Assembly (NCBI RefSeq): GCF_003073135.1
Contig: NZ_PGDQ01000003.1
Coordinates: 310,001-374,000 of the forward strand
Source: Euzebya rosea
GTDB taxonomy: Bacteria > Actinomycetota > Nitriliruptoria > Euzebyales > Euzebyaceae
Length of the DNA stretch: 64,000 bases
Reading direction: 5' to 3'
Below, one piece after another: positions 43,793 through 52,464 of this stretch. The position numbers and the translations under genes are program-made. Below the pieces are notes generated by a model. That model had not been told where the DNA came from, made no database searches, and saw only the letters and a list, made by a program, of their open reading frames with translations. The first letter of the stretch is position 1. Each line of letters begins with the position of its first letter.

Positions 43793-43972
43793 TGGGTACA
43801 GAGGCTAATGGGCCACGGCACGGTTGCCGCCGGTTGTGCACCAGCCGCGGGTGGAGGTGTCGCAGCAACGTCGCGCACGACCCCTGTCCGTCCGTCCCGT
43901 GTCGACGGCGTGTCGCACGAGGTACACCTTCGGGTCGCTTCCCCGCGCACAACCGAACACTCGTACGTCGTT

Positions 43973-43998
43973 CCGGCTTGGGCTCCTGCCCCAGCCGG
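43973..43998 (+). promoter_or_regulatory. GC-rich hairpin in the leader of the M23 peptidase gene
   Basis: CCGGCTTGGG (43973-43982) pairs with CCCCAGCCGG (43989-43998), a 10-bp stem with one mismatch and a 6-base loop, ending 23 bp before the ATG at 44022. It could be an attenuator or a leader structure. I looked for a c-di-AMP (ydaO) riboswitch, common before actinobacterial cell-wall hydrolases, and did not find its conserved blocks. Confidence 0.4.
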
Positions 43999-44021
43999 TC
44001 GGTCCTGCCGTAACGGGAACC

Positions 44022-45287
44022 ATGATCCTCACTTCTTCCACCTCCTCGTCGCTTCGCCGCGTCGTCCTGCTGATGCTCGTGCTCGCCATGGCCATCGCCA
44101 CGAGCGGCCCGGCCAGCGCGACCGGCTCGGAGGAGTCGCGGATCTCCGAGACCCGCCAGGAGCTCGAGCGCGTCCGCAACGAGCTGGATGCGGCTCGTGG
44201 CGAGGCCGACGACGACATGATCGCGCTGGAGGACGCCGACGCCCAGCTCGAAGCCGTCTTCACCGCGGTCGAGACGGCCCAGCAGGCCGTCGGACGGCAG
44301 CAGGACGCCGTCGCCGATGCCGAGCGCGAGCTGTCCATCGCCCAGGGCGAGCTCGTCGAGCAGCAGCAGCGGATGGCGCAGCGCATCAACCGGCTGTACC
44401 GCCAGGCGCGCCCTGACCCCCTGATCACCGTCCTGGACGCCTCGACGGTGTCCGACGCCGTCGAGCAGAGCGCCTACATCACCGCCATCGGTCGCCAGGA
44501 CCGCGCGCTGGTCGAGGGCCTCGAGAACGCCCAGTCCCGCGTCGAGGGTCGCCGCCGTGCCCTGGACGAGGAGAAGGTCGCGCTGGACCGCGTCCTGGTC
44601 GAGCAGCAGGCGCTGCTGGTCGAGGTCGAGGAGATCCGCAACGACCGCGAGCTGATCGCCGCCGCCAGCCAGGACCTGGTCGCCCGCCTGCAGTCCCGCG
44701 AGGAGCACCTGGAGGAGGAGGCCATCGAGCTGCTCCGCCAGCAGGCACAGGCCGAGGCACGCGCCGTGGCCGAGGCGGCTGCCAAGGAAGCCGCCGAGCA
44801 GCTGGCCGCCGAGGTCACCGCCGACGACGAGGCCGAGGGCGAGGACGACGCCGCCGACATCGAGGAGGCCACCGCGCCCCCACCCGCCCCTGCCCCCGTG
44901 GCTGCCCCGTCGGGCGGCGGCGGACTGCAGTGGCCCGCCGGTGGGACCGTGACGTCCGGCTTCGGCCCGCGCTGGGGCCGCAACCACAACGGCATCGACA
45001 TCGCCGCCGGATCGGGCTCACCGATCGTGGCCGCCCGCGGTGGCACCGTCACCAAGGCCGAGAACTGGTCCGGCAGCGGCTTCGGCAACGTCGTGATCAT
45101 CGCCCACGGCAACGGCCTGACCACGCTGTACGCCCACATGTCCTCCATCGCCGTCAGCGCCGGCCAGTCCGTCAGCGGCGGGACCTACCTCGGCGGCATG
45201 GGCTGCACCGGCTCGTGCACCGGTACCCACCTGCACTTCGAGGTCTGGGCCGGCGGCACCCCCGTCGACCCGATGGGCTACCTCTAG
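44022..45287 (+). CDS. secreted M23 metallopeptidase with coiled-coil domain
   Basis: A 421-residue exported peptidoglycan hydrolase or hydrolase activator. A signal peptide occupies residues 1-34 (AMAIATSGPASA). Residues 38-265 are a long coiled coil like that of PcsB/EnvC/RipA-type regulators. After a Pro/Ala linker, the LytM/M23 domain (about 310-421) has the zinc ligands NHNGIDIA (His, Asp) and GTHLHFEVW (HxH), so it appears catalytically complete. It is divergent from the vanW gene, with about 230 bp between them. Confidence 0.92.
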   Translation: MILTSSTSSSLRRVVLLMLVLAMAIATSGPASATGSEESRISETRQELERVRNELDAARGEADDDMIALEDADAQLEAVFTAVETAQQAVGRQQDAVADAERELSIAQGELVEQQQRMAQRINRLYRQARPDPLITVLDASTVSDAVEQSAYITAIGRQDRALVEGLENAQSRVEGRRRALDEEKVALDRVLVEQQALLVEVEEIRNDRELIAAASQDLVARLQSREEHLEEEAIELLRQQAQAEARAVAEAAAKEAAEQLAAEVTADDEAEGEDDAADIEEATAPPPAPAPVAAPSGGGGLQWPAGGTVTSGFGPRWGRNHNGIDIAAGSGSPIVAARGGTVTKAENWSGSGFGNVVIIAHGNGLTTLYAHMSSIAVSAGQSVSGGTYLGGMGCTGSCTGTHLHFEVWAGGTPVDPMGYL

Positions 45288-45326
45288 GCCGTCCCCCCCG
45301 CCGGGACGGAACCGGGGCCCCGCTGG

Positions 45327-45457
45327 GATGGAATCGACTCCATCTCCGCGCGTCCGACCCGACGAGTGGAGTCGATTCCTCGGCCCAACGCGAGGTCATG
45401 CGCCGCCGACCCCCAAGCTCGGAGGCGAATCCCTCCGGCCGTGGAGTCGATTCCATC
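45327..45457. repeat. cluster of near-palindromic 13-18 bp repeats
   Basis: Between convergent genes the motif TGGAGTCGATTCC or its complement occurs at 45327-45344 (as GATGGAATCGACTCCATC, an 18-bp palindrome with one mismatched pair), 45367-45379 and 45442-45457; copies 1 and 3 share 16 bases in opposite orientation. A related hairpin CGGAGG-cgaatc-CCTCCG lies at 45420-45437. Copies 1 and 2 can also pair with each other across 22 bases. The rest of 45288-45533 shows no gene. Confidence 0.7.
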
Positions 45458-45533
45458 CGTGGGGTGGCCGGCGTCAGGTGGCCGCGTCGGGACGGGCTGT
45501 CAGGGACGGGTCGCCGGGACCGTCGTGGGAGGG

Positions 45534-46952
45534 CTAGCTGCACTCCTCGGGGACGGCGGCGGCGCCGACGGGGATCTCCTCGGCCGCGCCGGGGTCCTCC
45601 GTCATGGGTGGGGGCGGAGGGGCCGACACGTCGATGGCCGAGCCGACGATGAGCACGACCTCGGTGAGCGAGTCGTCCTGCTGCAGCGTCGCGCCGGGGA
45701 TCTGCTCGGCGACCAGCTGGGCCGCCGCGACGTTGGGACCGGCGTAGCGCACGACCGTCCCGTCGGTGGGGTCGGCGTTGCCGATGCCGACGATGTCGAA
45801 CCCTCGCGCCACCAGGAAGTCCCGGACCGATGCGGCCAACCCCTCTGTGCCCGTGGCGTTGAGCACCCTCACGGGCACGTCGCCGGGCTGCAGCGCCTGC
45901 ACGTCCTCACCGGGGTTGAGCGACAGGACCGAGCCGTCGGCGAACGAGGCGTACAGCGCCCCCGCGGCGTCGGGGTCGGGCACGAGGACCGCTGCGCCCC
46001 CGATGTTCGCGGCGTTGGCCGGCACGGTGTAGGTGGCCAGTCCCGAACCGGCGAGCCCGCGAGCGGCACGGGCCAGCTGCGCGAGCTCGATCAGGCCGAG
46101 ACCCTCGTCGGCGATGAGCGTGCGGCCGGCGGACCCGGCGACGCGGAACAGCCGGGGCACGTTGACCAGGGTCGAGGGTGACACGACCTGCTGGGCCAGC
46201 GACCGCAGGAACCGCTGCTGGCGGGCGATGCGGCCCAGGTCGGAGTCGACGTGGCGTGCACGGACGAAGCCGATCGCCTGGGTGCCGTCGAGCACGTGGC
46301 AGCCCGCCGGCAGGTCGACCGCGGCGAACTGGTCCTGCAGCGGCTCGTCGAGGAAGACCGGGACGCCGCCGACGGCGTCGACGATCTGCACGAACCCGAA
46401 CAGGTTCACCTCGACGTAGTGGTCGATGGGGATGCCCGATGCGTTGGAGACGGTCTGGACCAGGCAGCTGGGACCGCCACGGGCGAACGCGGCGTTGACC
46501 CGACCCTGGACGCCGTCGCACTGCTCCACGAACAGGTCACGGGGGAACGACAGCATCGCTGCACGGCCGCCGTCGATGCTGAGCAGGAAGATCGTGTCGG
46601 TCCGGCGCCCGTCGACGGCTTCGGTGCCGAGCTCCAGCAGCTGCTCGGGGGTGAACCCGTCCCGGCTGTCGGACCCGACGACGAGCACGTTGAGGGTGGG
46701 GCCGCCGCCGACAAGGCCCTCGACCGGTTCGCGCTGGATCTGGCTGGAGGCGTAGACCGCCAGTCCGCCGAGCGCGAGCAGGACGATCATCAGGGCCGAG
46801 AAGGCGATGTTGAACACGCTGCCCAGCGCCTTGCCGAACGACAGCCGGCGGTGGCGACCCGTCATGGCAGGGCCGAAGTCGTCCGGGCGATGCCCGTCGC
46901 CGCCCCAGCGTTCGCCGTAGGTGCGGTCGTAGTCGTAGTTGTCCTGGCTCAT
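45534..46952 (-). CDS. LytR-CpsA-Psr (LCP) family protein
   Basis: A 472-residue LCP protein that attaches glycopolymers such as arabinogalactan or teichoic-type chains to peptidoglycan. Domains: cytoplasmic tail, one membrane helix (about 50-72), LCP catalytic domain (about 85-270; VVGSDSRDG, RTDTIFLLSID, SFPRDLFV and the arginine cluster RARHVDSDLGRIARQQRFL), and a C-terminal LytR_C domain (about 355-445; VRVLNATGTEGLAA). Its ATG overlaps the stop of the hyuB gene (ATGA), an unexpected operon partner. Confidence 0.9.
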   Translation of the reverse strand: MSQDNYDYDRTYGERWGGDGHRPDDFGPAMTGRHRRLSFGKALGSVFNIAFSALMIVLLALGGLAVYASSQIQREPVEGLVGGGPTLNVLVVGSDSRDGFTPEQLLELGTEAVDGRRTDTIFLLSIDGGRAAMLSFPRDLFVEQCDGVQGRVNAAFARGGPSCLVQTVSNASGIPIDHYVEVNLFGFVQIVDAVGGVPVFLDEPLQDQFAAVDLPAGCHVLDGTQAIGFVRARHVDSDLGRIARQQRFLRSLAQQVVSPSTLVNVPRLFRVAGSAGRTLIADEGLGLIELAQLARAARGLAGSGLATYTVPANAANIGGAAVLVPDPDAAGALYASFADGSVLSLNPGEDVQALQPGDVPVRVLNATGTEGLAASVRDFLVARGFDIVGIGNADPTDGTVVRYAGPNVAAAQLVAEQIPGATLQQDDSLTEVVLIVGSAIDVSAPPPPPMTEDPGAAEEIPVGAAAVPEECS

Positions 46953-48571
46953 CGGTGTGCGGCCTGCGTTCCCCAGCCTCCTCCGCCTGGCGTCTCCAGG
47001 CGGATGCGGTCTCCAGCCTGCACCGTCAGGGTCACCTTCGCGGGGAGGACCTGCGTCGTCCCGTCGGGTCGGATCAGCGTGTTCCGCCCCGGTTGCCCGG
47101 ATCGGCCACCCTCCAGGCCCCACGGTCCGCGGGCCCGGCGTTCGGTCTGCACGGTCACGCGGGCATGGGTGAGCACCTCGATCTCGCGGACGATCCCGTC
47201 ACCTCCGGCGTGCATTCCCTCGCCGCCCGTACCGGACCGGAGCTCGGAACGCACCACCCGCAGCGGATAGGCCACCTCCAGCGCCTCGACCGGTGTGTTG
47301 CGGGTGTTGGTCATGCCCGTGTGCACGCCGTCCATGCCGCGCCTGCCCGGGGTACCGCCCTCGCCGCCGCCGATCGTCTCGTAGTAGGCGAACGGGGTGC
47401 CCTGCCCGGTGCTGCCGATCAGGATGTTGTTCATGGTCCCCTGGGAGGCGGCCGGCACGCGGTCGGGAACGCCCTGGGCGAGCGCGCCGAGCAGCAGGTC
47501 GACCAGGCGCTGGCTGGTCTCGACGTTGCCGGTCGCGACGGGTGCGGGGAAGACCGCGTCGACGATCGTCCCCGGGGTGGTGCGGACCGTCATCGCCCGC
47601 GCCGTGCCGGCGTTGGCCGGTGCATCGGGGTCGGTCACCAGGCGGAGGACGAACAGGGCCGCTGACTCCGTCACGGCGCGGACCGCGTTGACGTTGGCGG
47701 GTACCTGCGGGGGACAGCGGGTCAGGTCGACGACCAGCTGGTCGCCGCGGATGGCCACTGTGGTGTGCAGCTCGAGCCCGACGGCCTGGGCATCGGCGTC
47801 CATGGAACCGTCGGCTGCGACCTCCAGCCAGTCGCTGAAGGTCCACTCGCCGTCGGGCATCTCCGACAGGGCGGCTCGGATGCGCCGTTCGGCGTAGTCC
47901 ACCAGCGCGTCCATGTCAGCCAGCAGCCCGTCACGCCCTCGCTCGGCGGCCATCTCGCACAGCCGGGCCGCGCCGGCGTGGTTGGCGGCGAACTGGGCCC
48001 GCAGGTCGCCGTGGCGTTCGGTCGGCGTGCGGGAGTTCGCGGCGAGCATCTCGATCACGTCTTTGCGTTCGCCGTGGCCGTCGACCAGCAGGAGCGGGGG
48101 GATCCGCAGCCCCTCCATGGCGATGTCGGTGGCATCGGCTGGCATCGATCCCGGGGCGGCACCGGCGATGTCGGCGTGGTGGGCCCGGTTGGCGACGTAG
48201 CCGATGAGCTGGCCGGACCGTCCGTCGTCGCGGTCACCGACCGCGCCCACGAGGGTGATGTCGGGCAGGTGGGATCCACCGCGATAGGGGTCGTTGACGA
48301 CAGCGGTCATGCCGGGGGCGAGGTCGAAGGCACCGAGGATCGACTCGACGGACGCCGGCATCGAACCGAGGTGCACCGGGATGTGCTCGGCCTGCGCCAC
48401 CATCAGGCCGCTGGGGGAGAAGATCGCCGCGGACAGGTCCAGCCGTTCGGTGATGTTGGGGGAGTACGCCGACCGCTCCAGCGCCACCCCCATCTGCTCG
48501 GCCACCCCGTCCAGGGCGTGACGCGTGACCTGCAGGCGTGCCGGGTCGGTGGGTGGGCGCTGGTCAGCCAT
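46949..48571 (-). CDS. hyuB: hydantoinase B / 5-oxoprolinase-type subunit
   Basis: A 540-residue HyuB-type subunit. Motifs include ALERSAYSPNITERLDLSAAIF, HIPVHLGSMPASV, NDPYRGGSHLPDITL and C-terminal GGGEGGTPGRRG plus PGGGGWG, all typical of the N-methylhydantoinase/oxoprolinase B family. With HyuA it performs ATP-dependent opening of a hydantoin or 5-oxoproline ring; substrate is not predictable. ATG 48571 overlaps the hyuA stop by 8 bp; the frame remains open farther upstream but within hyuA. Confidence 0.9.
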   Translation of the reverse strand: MADQRPPTDPARLQVTRHALDGVAEQMGVALERSAYSPNITERLDLSAAIFSPSGLMVAQAEHIPVHLGSMPASVESILGAFDLAPGMTAVVNDPYRGGSHLPDITLVGAVGDRDDGRSGQLIGYVANRAHHADIAGAAPGSMPADATDIAMEGLRIPPLLLVDGHGERKDVIEMLAANSRTPTERHGDLRAQFAANHAGAARLCEMAAERGRDGLLADMDALVDYAERRIRAALSEMPDGEWTFSDWLEVAADGSMDADAQAVGLELHTTVAIRGDQLVVDLTRCPPQVPANVNAVRAVTESAALFVLRLVTDPDAPANAGTARAMTVRTTPGTIVDAVFPAPVATGNVETSQRLVDLLLGALAQGVPDRVPAASQGTMNNILIGSTGQGTPFAYYETIGGGEGGTPGRRGMDGVHTGMTNTRNTPVEALEVAYPLRVVRSELRSGTGGEGMHAGGDGIVREIEVLTHARVTVQTERRARGPWGLEGGRSGQPGRNTLIRPDGTTQVLPAKVTLTVQAGDRIRLETPGGGGWGTQAAHR

Positions 48572-50540
48572 GCTGGACCACCAGGTTGAGGTGTGCGTCG
48601 ACCGTGCCGACGTCGCCGTGCAGCAGCAAGCCGGTCGAGTCGGGCTGGACCAGGATCGCCGGCCCGGTGACGGTGTCGCCCGGCCGAAGGCTGCCCCGGG
48701 CGACCACGGCAACGGTCTCCGGGCCGTTGCCGAGGTCGGCGGTCCGGGTCGTCGCCGGAGTGGCCGGACCCAGGTCCCAACCGGTGACCGCGTCGGTGTG
48801 GAGGGCCGGGCGGCGGCTGATCCGCCTGACCGTGACCACGACGACGTCGGCGTCGGGCAGCGCGTAGCCGTAGACCTCCTCGTGACGCCGATGGAACGCT
48901 GCCAGGGTCCCGAGGTCCCCACCGGCGTCGGGGTCGACGTCGATGCGCAGCTCGTGGGCCTGGCCGACGTAGCGCAGGTCGGCGACCGTGCGGACGTCGC
49001 CGTCGTCGTCTGGGGCGCCCGCGCGCTCGTCCAGCGGCAGCGCGTCGAGGGTGTCGCGCAGGCGGTCCGGCGACACCATCACCGTTCGTGACCACTCCCG
49101 CCGCTGCGCCGCGGTCAGCAACCCCACCGCGGACAGGACGCCGGGTGCCGGCGCCAGCACCGTGGCAGGGCAGCCGAGCATCCGGGCCAGCGCCGAGGCG
49201 TGGAGTGGGCCGGCACCGCCGTAGGCGACCAGGGCAAGGCTGTCGGGGTCGACCCCGGCTTCGGTGGAGACCCGCCGCAGGGCCCGGGCCATGGCGGCGC
49301 GGACCACGTCGAGGATGCCGGTCGCGGTGACCCCCTCGACGCCGGCCAGGGCCCGCTCGGCTGCCGCCAGGTCCGCGGTCATCGTGCCGCCCGCCAGGGT
49401 GTCGAGGTGGCCGAGCACGGCGTGGGCGTCCGTGACGGTCGGCTGGGTGCCGCCACGGCCGTAGCAGGCCGGACCGGGGTCGGAGCCAGCGCTGCGGGGG
49501 CCGACCCGCAGGGCGCCACCGGCATCGAGGGAGGCGATGGAGCCACCGCCGGCCCCGACGGTGTGGATCCCGATCGTCGACGTGCCGATGGGCAACCCGT
49601 CGATGGTGCCCGCGAGGCTGACGACCGGTTCCCCTCCTCGGATCAGGCAGACATCCGTCGACGTGCCGCCCATGTCGAAGGCGATCGCGTTGTCGAACCC
49701 CGCGGAGCGGGCCGCCGCAGCGGCGGCGACGACGCCACCGGCGGGCCCCGACAGCAGGGTGTGGACGGGGTCGGCGACCATCCGGTCCAGGTCCGCGGTG
49801 CCTCCGCCGGAGGTCATGACGGTCACGTCGGTGTCGGGCAGCCGATCGGACAACCGCTGCAGGTACCGACCCATCGTCGGGCCGACGGCTGCGTTGAGGG
49901 CGCAGGTGCTGGCCCGCTCGTACTCCCTGATGGAGCCGACGAGGTCCGCGGAGACGGTGATGTGCACGTCGGGAAGGGCCCGCCCCACCGCGGCGGCGAG
50001 CCGTCGTTCGTGGGTGGGATCCGCCCATCCGAACAGCAGGCAGATCGCCACCGCGTCGGGCTGCAGGGCCACCGTCGCGGCCACCACGTCATCGAGGGCC
50101 TCGTCGGTGAGGGGATGGAGCACCTCGCCGTCGACGGTGATCCGCTCGGGGACGGGGACCACCATGTCGCGCGGGATCGCCGGGGCCGGGCGAACCGCCG
50201 ACAGGTCGTACAGCGAGGGGCGGTTCTGCCGGGCGATCGTCAGCACGTCGGCGAACCCCTCGGTCACGAGCAGCACTGCTCGGTCGAGGGTCCGCTCGAG
50301 CACCGCGTTGGTCGCGGTCGTGGTCCCGTGCGCCAGCGCTCGCAGGTCGTCGGCCGGACGCTGCCCAGCGGCTTCGATGGCGGCGACCAACCCCTCGCCC
50401 TGGTCGCGGGGTGTGGTCGGGACCTTGGCGAGGCGTGGTCCGTCGGCGGTCAGCACCACGGCGTCGGTGAACGTGCCGCCGACGTCGACGCCGGCAACGG
50501 ACGGTGCGATCGGTGATGGGGGAGGGGACTGCTGGGGCAT
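48564..50540 (-). CDS. hyuA: hydantoinase A / 5-oxoprolinase-type subunit
   Basis: A 658-residue HyuA-type ATPase subunit. The N-terminal domain opens with GVDVGGTFTDAVV (phosphate-binding loop of the ASKHA fold), followed by AHGTTTATNAVLER, the central domain with FDMGGTSTDVCLI and GAGGGSIASLDAGGALRVGPRSAGS, and a C-terminal Hydantoinase_C-like part. It is the first gene of a hyuA-hyuB-LCP operon. ATG 50540 is preceded by GAGGCG; TAGGCT lies 10 bp before the start, a possible leaderless -10. Confidence 0.9.
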   Translation of the reverse strand: MPQQSPPPSPIAPSVAGVDVGGTFTDAVVLTADGPRLAKVPTTPRDQGEGLVAAIEAAGQRPADDLRALAHGTTTATNAVLERTLDRAVLLVTEGFADVLTIARQNRPSLYDLSAVRPAPAIPRDMVVPVPERITVDGEVLHPLTDEALDDVVAATVALQPDAVAICLLFGWADPTHERRLAAAVGRALPDVHITVSADLVGSIREYERASTCALNAAVGPTMGRYLQRLSDRLPDTDVTVMTSGGGTADLDRMVADPVHTLLSGPAGGVVAAAAAARSAGFDNAIAFDMGGTSTDVCLIRGGEPVVSLAGTIDGLPIGTSTIGIHTVGAGGGSIASLDAGGALRVGPRSAGSDPGPACYGRGGTQPTVTDAHAVLGHLDTLAGGTMTADLAAAERALAGVEGVTATGILDVVRAAMARALRRVSTEAGVDPDSLALVAYGGAGPLHASALARMLGCPATVLAPAPGVLSAVGLLTAAQRREWSRTVMVSPDRLRDTLDALPLDERAGAPDDDGDVRTVADLRYVGQAHELRIDVDPDAGGDLGTLAAFHRRHEEVYGYALPDADVVVVTVRRISRRPALHTDAVTGWDLGPATPATTRTADLGNGPETVAVVARGSLRPGDTVTGPAILVQPDSTGLLLHGDVGTVDAHLNLVVQHG

Positions 50541-50566
50541 CGCCTCGCGCAGCCTATCGGGGTGCG

Positions 50567-50584
50567 GACGCCGGATCCGGCGTC
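50567..50584. terminator. perfect 18-bp palindrome at the end of the recombinase-like gene
   Basis: GACGCCGGATCCGGCGTC. As RNA it forms a 7-bp stem with a 4-base loop. It overlaps the stop codon of the 50583-51155 gene and lies 27 bp before hyuA, so it could be a terminator for the former or an operator for the latter. Confidence 0.5.
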
Positions 50585-51155
50585 AGCCGCGCAGGAAGTC
50601 CGTCGACGCGGGGTCGCTTCCGTGCTCGACGACCAGGTCGTCCCCGTCGTCGAGGGTGGCGCCCCGGGCCCGGCGGGCTGCGGCGTCGCCGACCACTGCC
50701 CGGTACAGCTCGGCGGCGGCATCGAGGAAGCGGTCGGGGGCGGCCTGTCGCAGGACCTCCATGGCAGCGACCACCTCGTCGGCGTCGCCGAGGAACCGTT
50801 CGGCGGCAACGGTCTCCGGGGCCGTGGCGACCCAGCACGTGCCGTCGGCGAAGCGGATCTCGTCCAGGTCACCGCGGTGCAGGATCTCGACCAGGGTGTT
50901 GACGTCCGCGTCGGTCCCGGGAGCGTGCAGGTCCCAGAGGGTGTTGACGACCAGCAGGTCGAACTGTCCGCCCTCGCATGCAGCGAGCATGGCCTTGCGC
51001 TGCGGGTGGCGGGGGTCGGCGCTTCCTGCCTGTCCGTCGCCGAACCGGGTGATGGCGGTGTACCGGTCACGGTCGGACTGGGCGTCCAGGATCCGGTCGA
51101 TCCGGTAGGCCCGGCTCTCCTCGCTCGATCCCCTCGTGTAGGTCACGACGTGCAT
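50583..51155 (-). CDS. degenerate serine-recombinase-like protein
   Basis: A 190-residue protein. Residues 1-115 follow the resolvase/invertase catalytic fold: strand plus YTRGSSEES (Arg and candidate nucleophile Ser), LDAQSDRDRYTAITRFGDGQAGS, MLAACEGGQFDLLVVNTLWDL. Active serine recombinases have Arg-Leu-x-Arg-Leu-x-Arg at the last site; here it is TLWDLHAP, so the catalytic arginines are gone. No DNA-binding zinc ribbon or recombinase domain follows; residues 116-190 are an unrecognised helical tail. It is likely a domesticated, non-catalytic protein. GGGGAGGG precedes ATG 51155. Confidence 0.65.
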   Translation of the reverse strand: MHVVTYTRGSSEESRAYRIDRILDAQSDRDRYTAITRFGDGQAGSADPRHPQRKAMLAACEGGQFDLLVVNTLWDLHAPGTDADVNTLVEILHRGDLDEIRFADGTCWVATAPETVAAERFLGDADEVVAAMEVLRQAAPDRFLDAAAELYRAVVGDAAARRARGATLDDGDDLVVEHGSDPASTDFLRG

Positions 51156-51306
51156 TCGGTGGTCCCTCCCCGGGATTGACTGCGCCGTGCTGGCACCCGG
51201 CGGGATGTCCGGCACGCGTGGCTCGGTTGGTGCCACCGGTTCGACACTGCAGCCACCCAATGATCCTGACACATGGCGGGATGACCAGTCGTTCCGGTTC
51301 CGGGGT

Positions 51307-52464
51307 TCATCCGATCGTGATCGAGCTGATCAGCCACGCGCTGCCAGCGGCCGTCAGGTCCAGCCGGTACGTCTGCTCGATCTCGCCTCCGGCGATGTCG
51401 TTGCGCCAGACCACCCGTGCCATCGCCGTCCGGGCGGTGTCGCCGCCGTCGTGCACGACCAGCTCGGCGAGGCGAACGAAGGCGAACTGGCCGTCGAGCC
51501 CACGGATCCGGGCATCCTCGGCGGTGATGCCGGGCAGGTCGACGGTGGCGGAGGTCCCGAACGCCACGAAGGCCTGGGTGACCGCGTCGGTCAGCTGTGC
51601 CCCGAGCGCGTCGTCGGGTACCGGTGGCGTGGGGAGCGTCGGGTTGCCGGGGGAGGGTCGAGGCACGAAGGCCGGCGGTGCCGTGACGGCCCAGCGCGCC
51701 CGGTCGTCCTGTCGCAGCGGAACGGCCAGGTGGACCCAGCGGGGGGCGTCGGTGCCGGTCACCTGCGCGGCCACCGTGACCACGACCGACCCGTCGTCGG
51801 TCGGTTCGGCACGCAGGGCGATGACGAGGGCGGCCAGCTGCCGCCCGGTGCCCGACCAGCCGAGCTGGGCGTCCAGGCCCGGCGCGAGGTAGGCGGCGAG
51901 CTCCCGTGCCCGGACGTCGGGCTGCGCCTCGTCGTAGTTGAGGTAGCTGTTCGCGAACTGGACCGCGAACCCGGCTGCCCCCTGTAGCTCCGGGTCGATC
52001 GCGCCGACCTCTCCCGCGCCGGATGGCTGCGCCTCGGCGGTGTCGCCGCCGGTCGGTCCTGCGTCGGGTGCCGCAGCACCCTCGACCTGTGCAGAGCCCG
52101 TGGCCGGGGATTCGTCGTCGGCGGGCTGATCTCCCACGTCGCCGGCAGCCGATGGCGGTGCGGCAGCCGACACGTCGGGTGACGCGTCCGTTGTCCGGGT
52201 GTCGTCACCCGTTCCACCGAACGCGAGGACGGCGACGACAGCGAGGACCACCAGGCCGACCCCGAGCAGGGCCCAGCGCAGCCACGGCGGCGGACCCCCG
52301 GGGGGCACCAGCGGGCCGGGTCGACCGCCGGACCTGCCCCGTGCGGGCCTGGCAGCGCGATCGGAGGGTTCGAGGGGGAACTTCGTCCCCGGTGGGGCGA
52401 AGTCGCGACGGTCGAAGCCGCTTCCGGTGTCGGGCACGTCGGCGGGTCGTCGGCCGACGATCAC
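51307..52464 (-). CDS. TcpC-like membrane-anchored protein
   Basis: A 385-residue protein: basic, proline-rich cytoplasmic tail (1-65), one membrane helix (66-86, WLRWALLGVGLVVLAVVAVLAF), a low-complexity linker, then an exported domain (about 175-385) with FAVQFANSYLNYDEAQPDVRARELAAYLAP and ITAEDARIRGLDGQFAFVRLAELVVHD. The layout resembles the conjugation protein TcpC (two NTF2-like domains), which anchors a secretion apparatus. The match is from pattern only. GTG 52464 overlaps the LysM gene stop (GTGA). Confidence 0.65.
   Translation of the reverse strand: MIVGRRPADVPDTGSGFDRRDFAPPGTKFPLEPSDRAARPARGRSGGRPGPLVPPGGPPPWLRWALLGVGLVVLAVVAVLAFGGTGDDTRTTDASPDVSAAAPPSAAGDVGDQPADDESPATGSAQVEGAAAPDAGPTGGDTAEAQPSGAGEVGAIDPELQGAAGFAVQFANSYLNYDEAQPDVRARELAAYLAPGLDAQLGWSGTGRQLAALVIALRAEPTDDGSVVVTVAAQVTGTDAPRWVHLAVPLRQDDRARWAVTAPPAFVPRPSPGNPTLPTPPVPDDALGAQLTDAVTQAFVAFGTSATVDLPGITAEDARIRGLDGQFAFVRLAELVVHDGGDTARTAMARVVWRNDIAGGEIEQTYRLDLTAAGSAWLISSITIG

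Noticed and set aside
43803-44021. ydaO/yuaA (c-di-AMP) riboswitch before the M23 peptidase gene
   Set aside because: The conserved sequence blocks of that class are not present; only one strong hairpin is.
45288-45533. Short open frames crossing the repeat cluster
   Set aside because: Their translations only reflect the repeated DNA motif (Glu/Asp-Ser-Ile/Thr-Pro) and have no ribosome sites; the region is between two convergent genes.
50583-51155. Functional transposon or phage resolvase, with the neighbouring module as an integrated element
   Set aside because: The catalytic arginines and DNA-binding domain are missing, and no flanking direct repeats, integrase, tRNA or base-composition change is visible.
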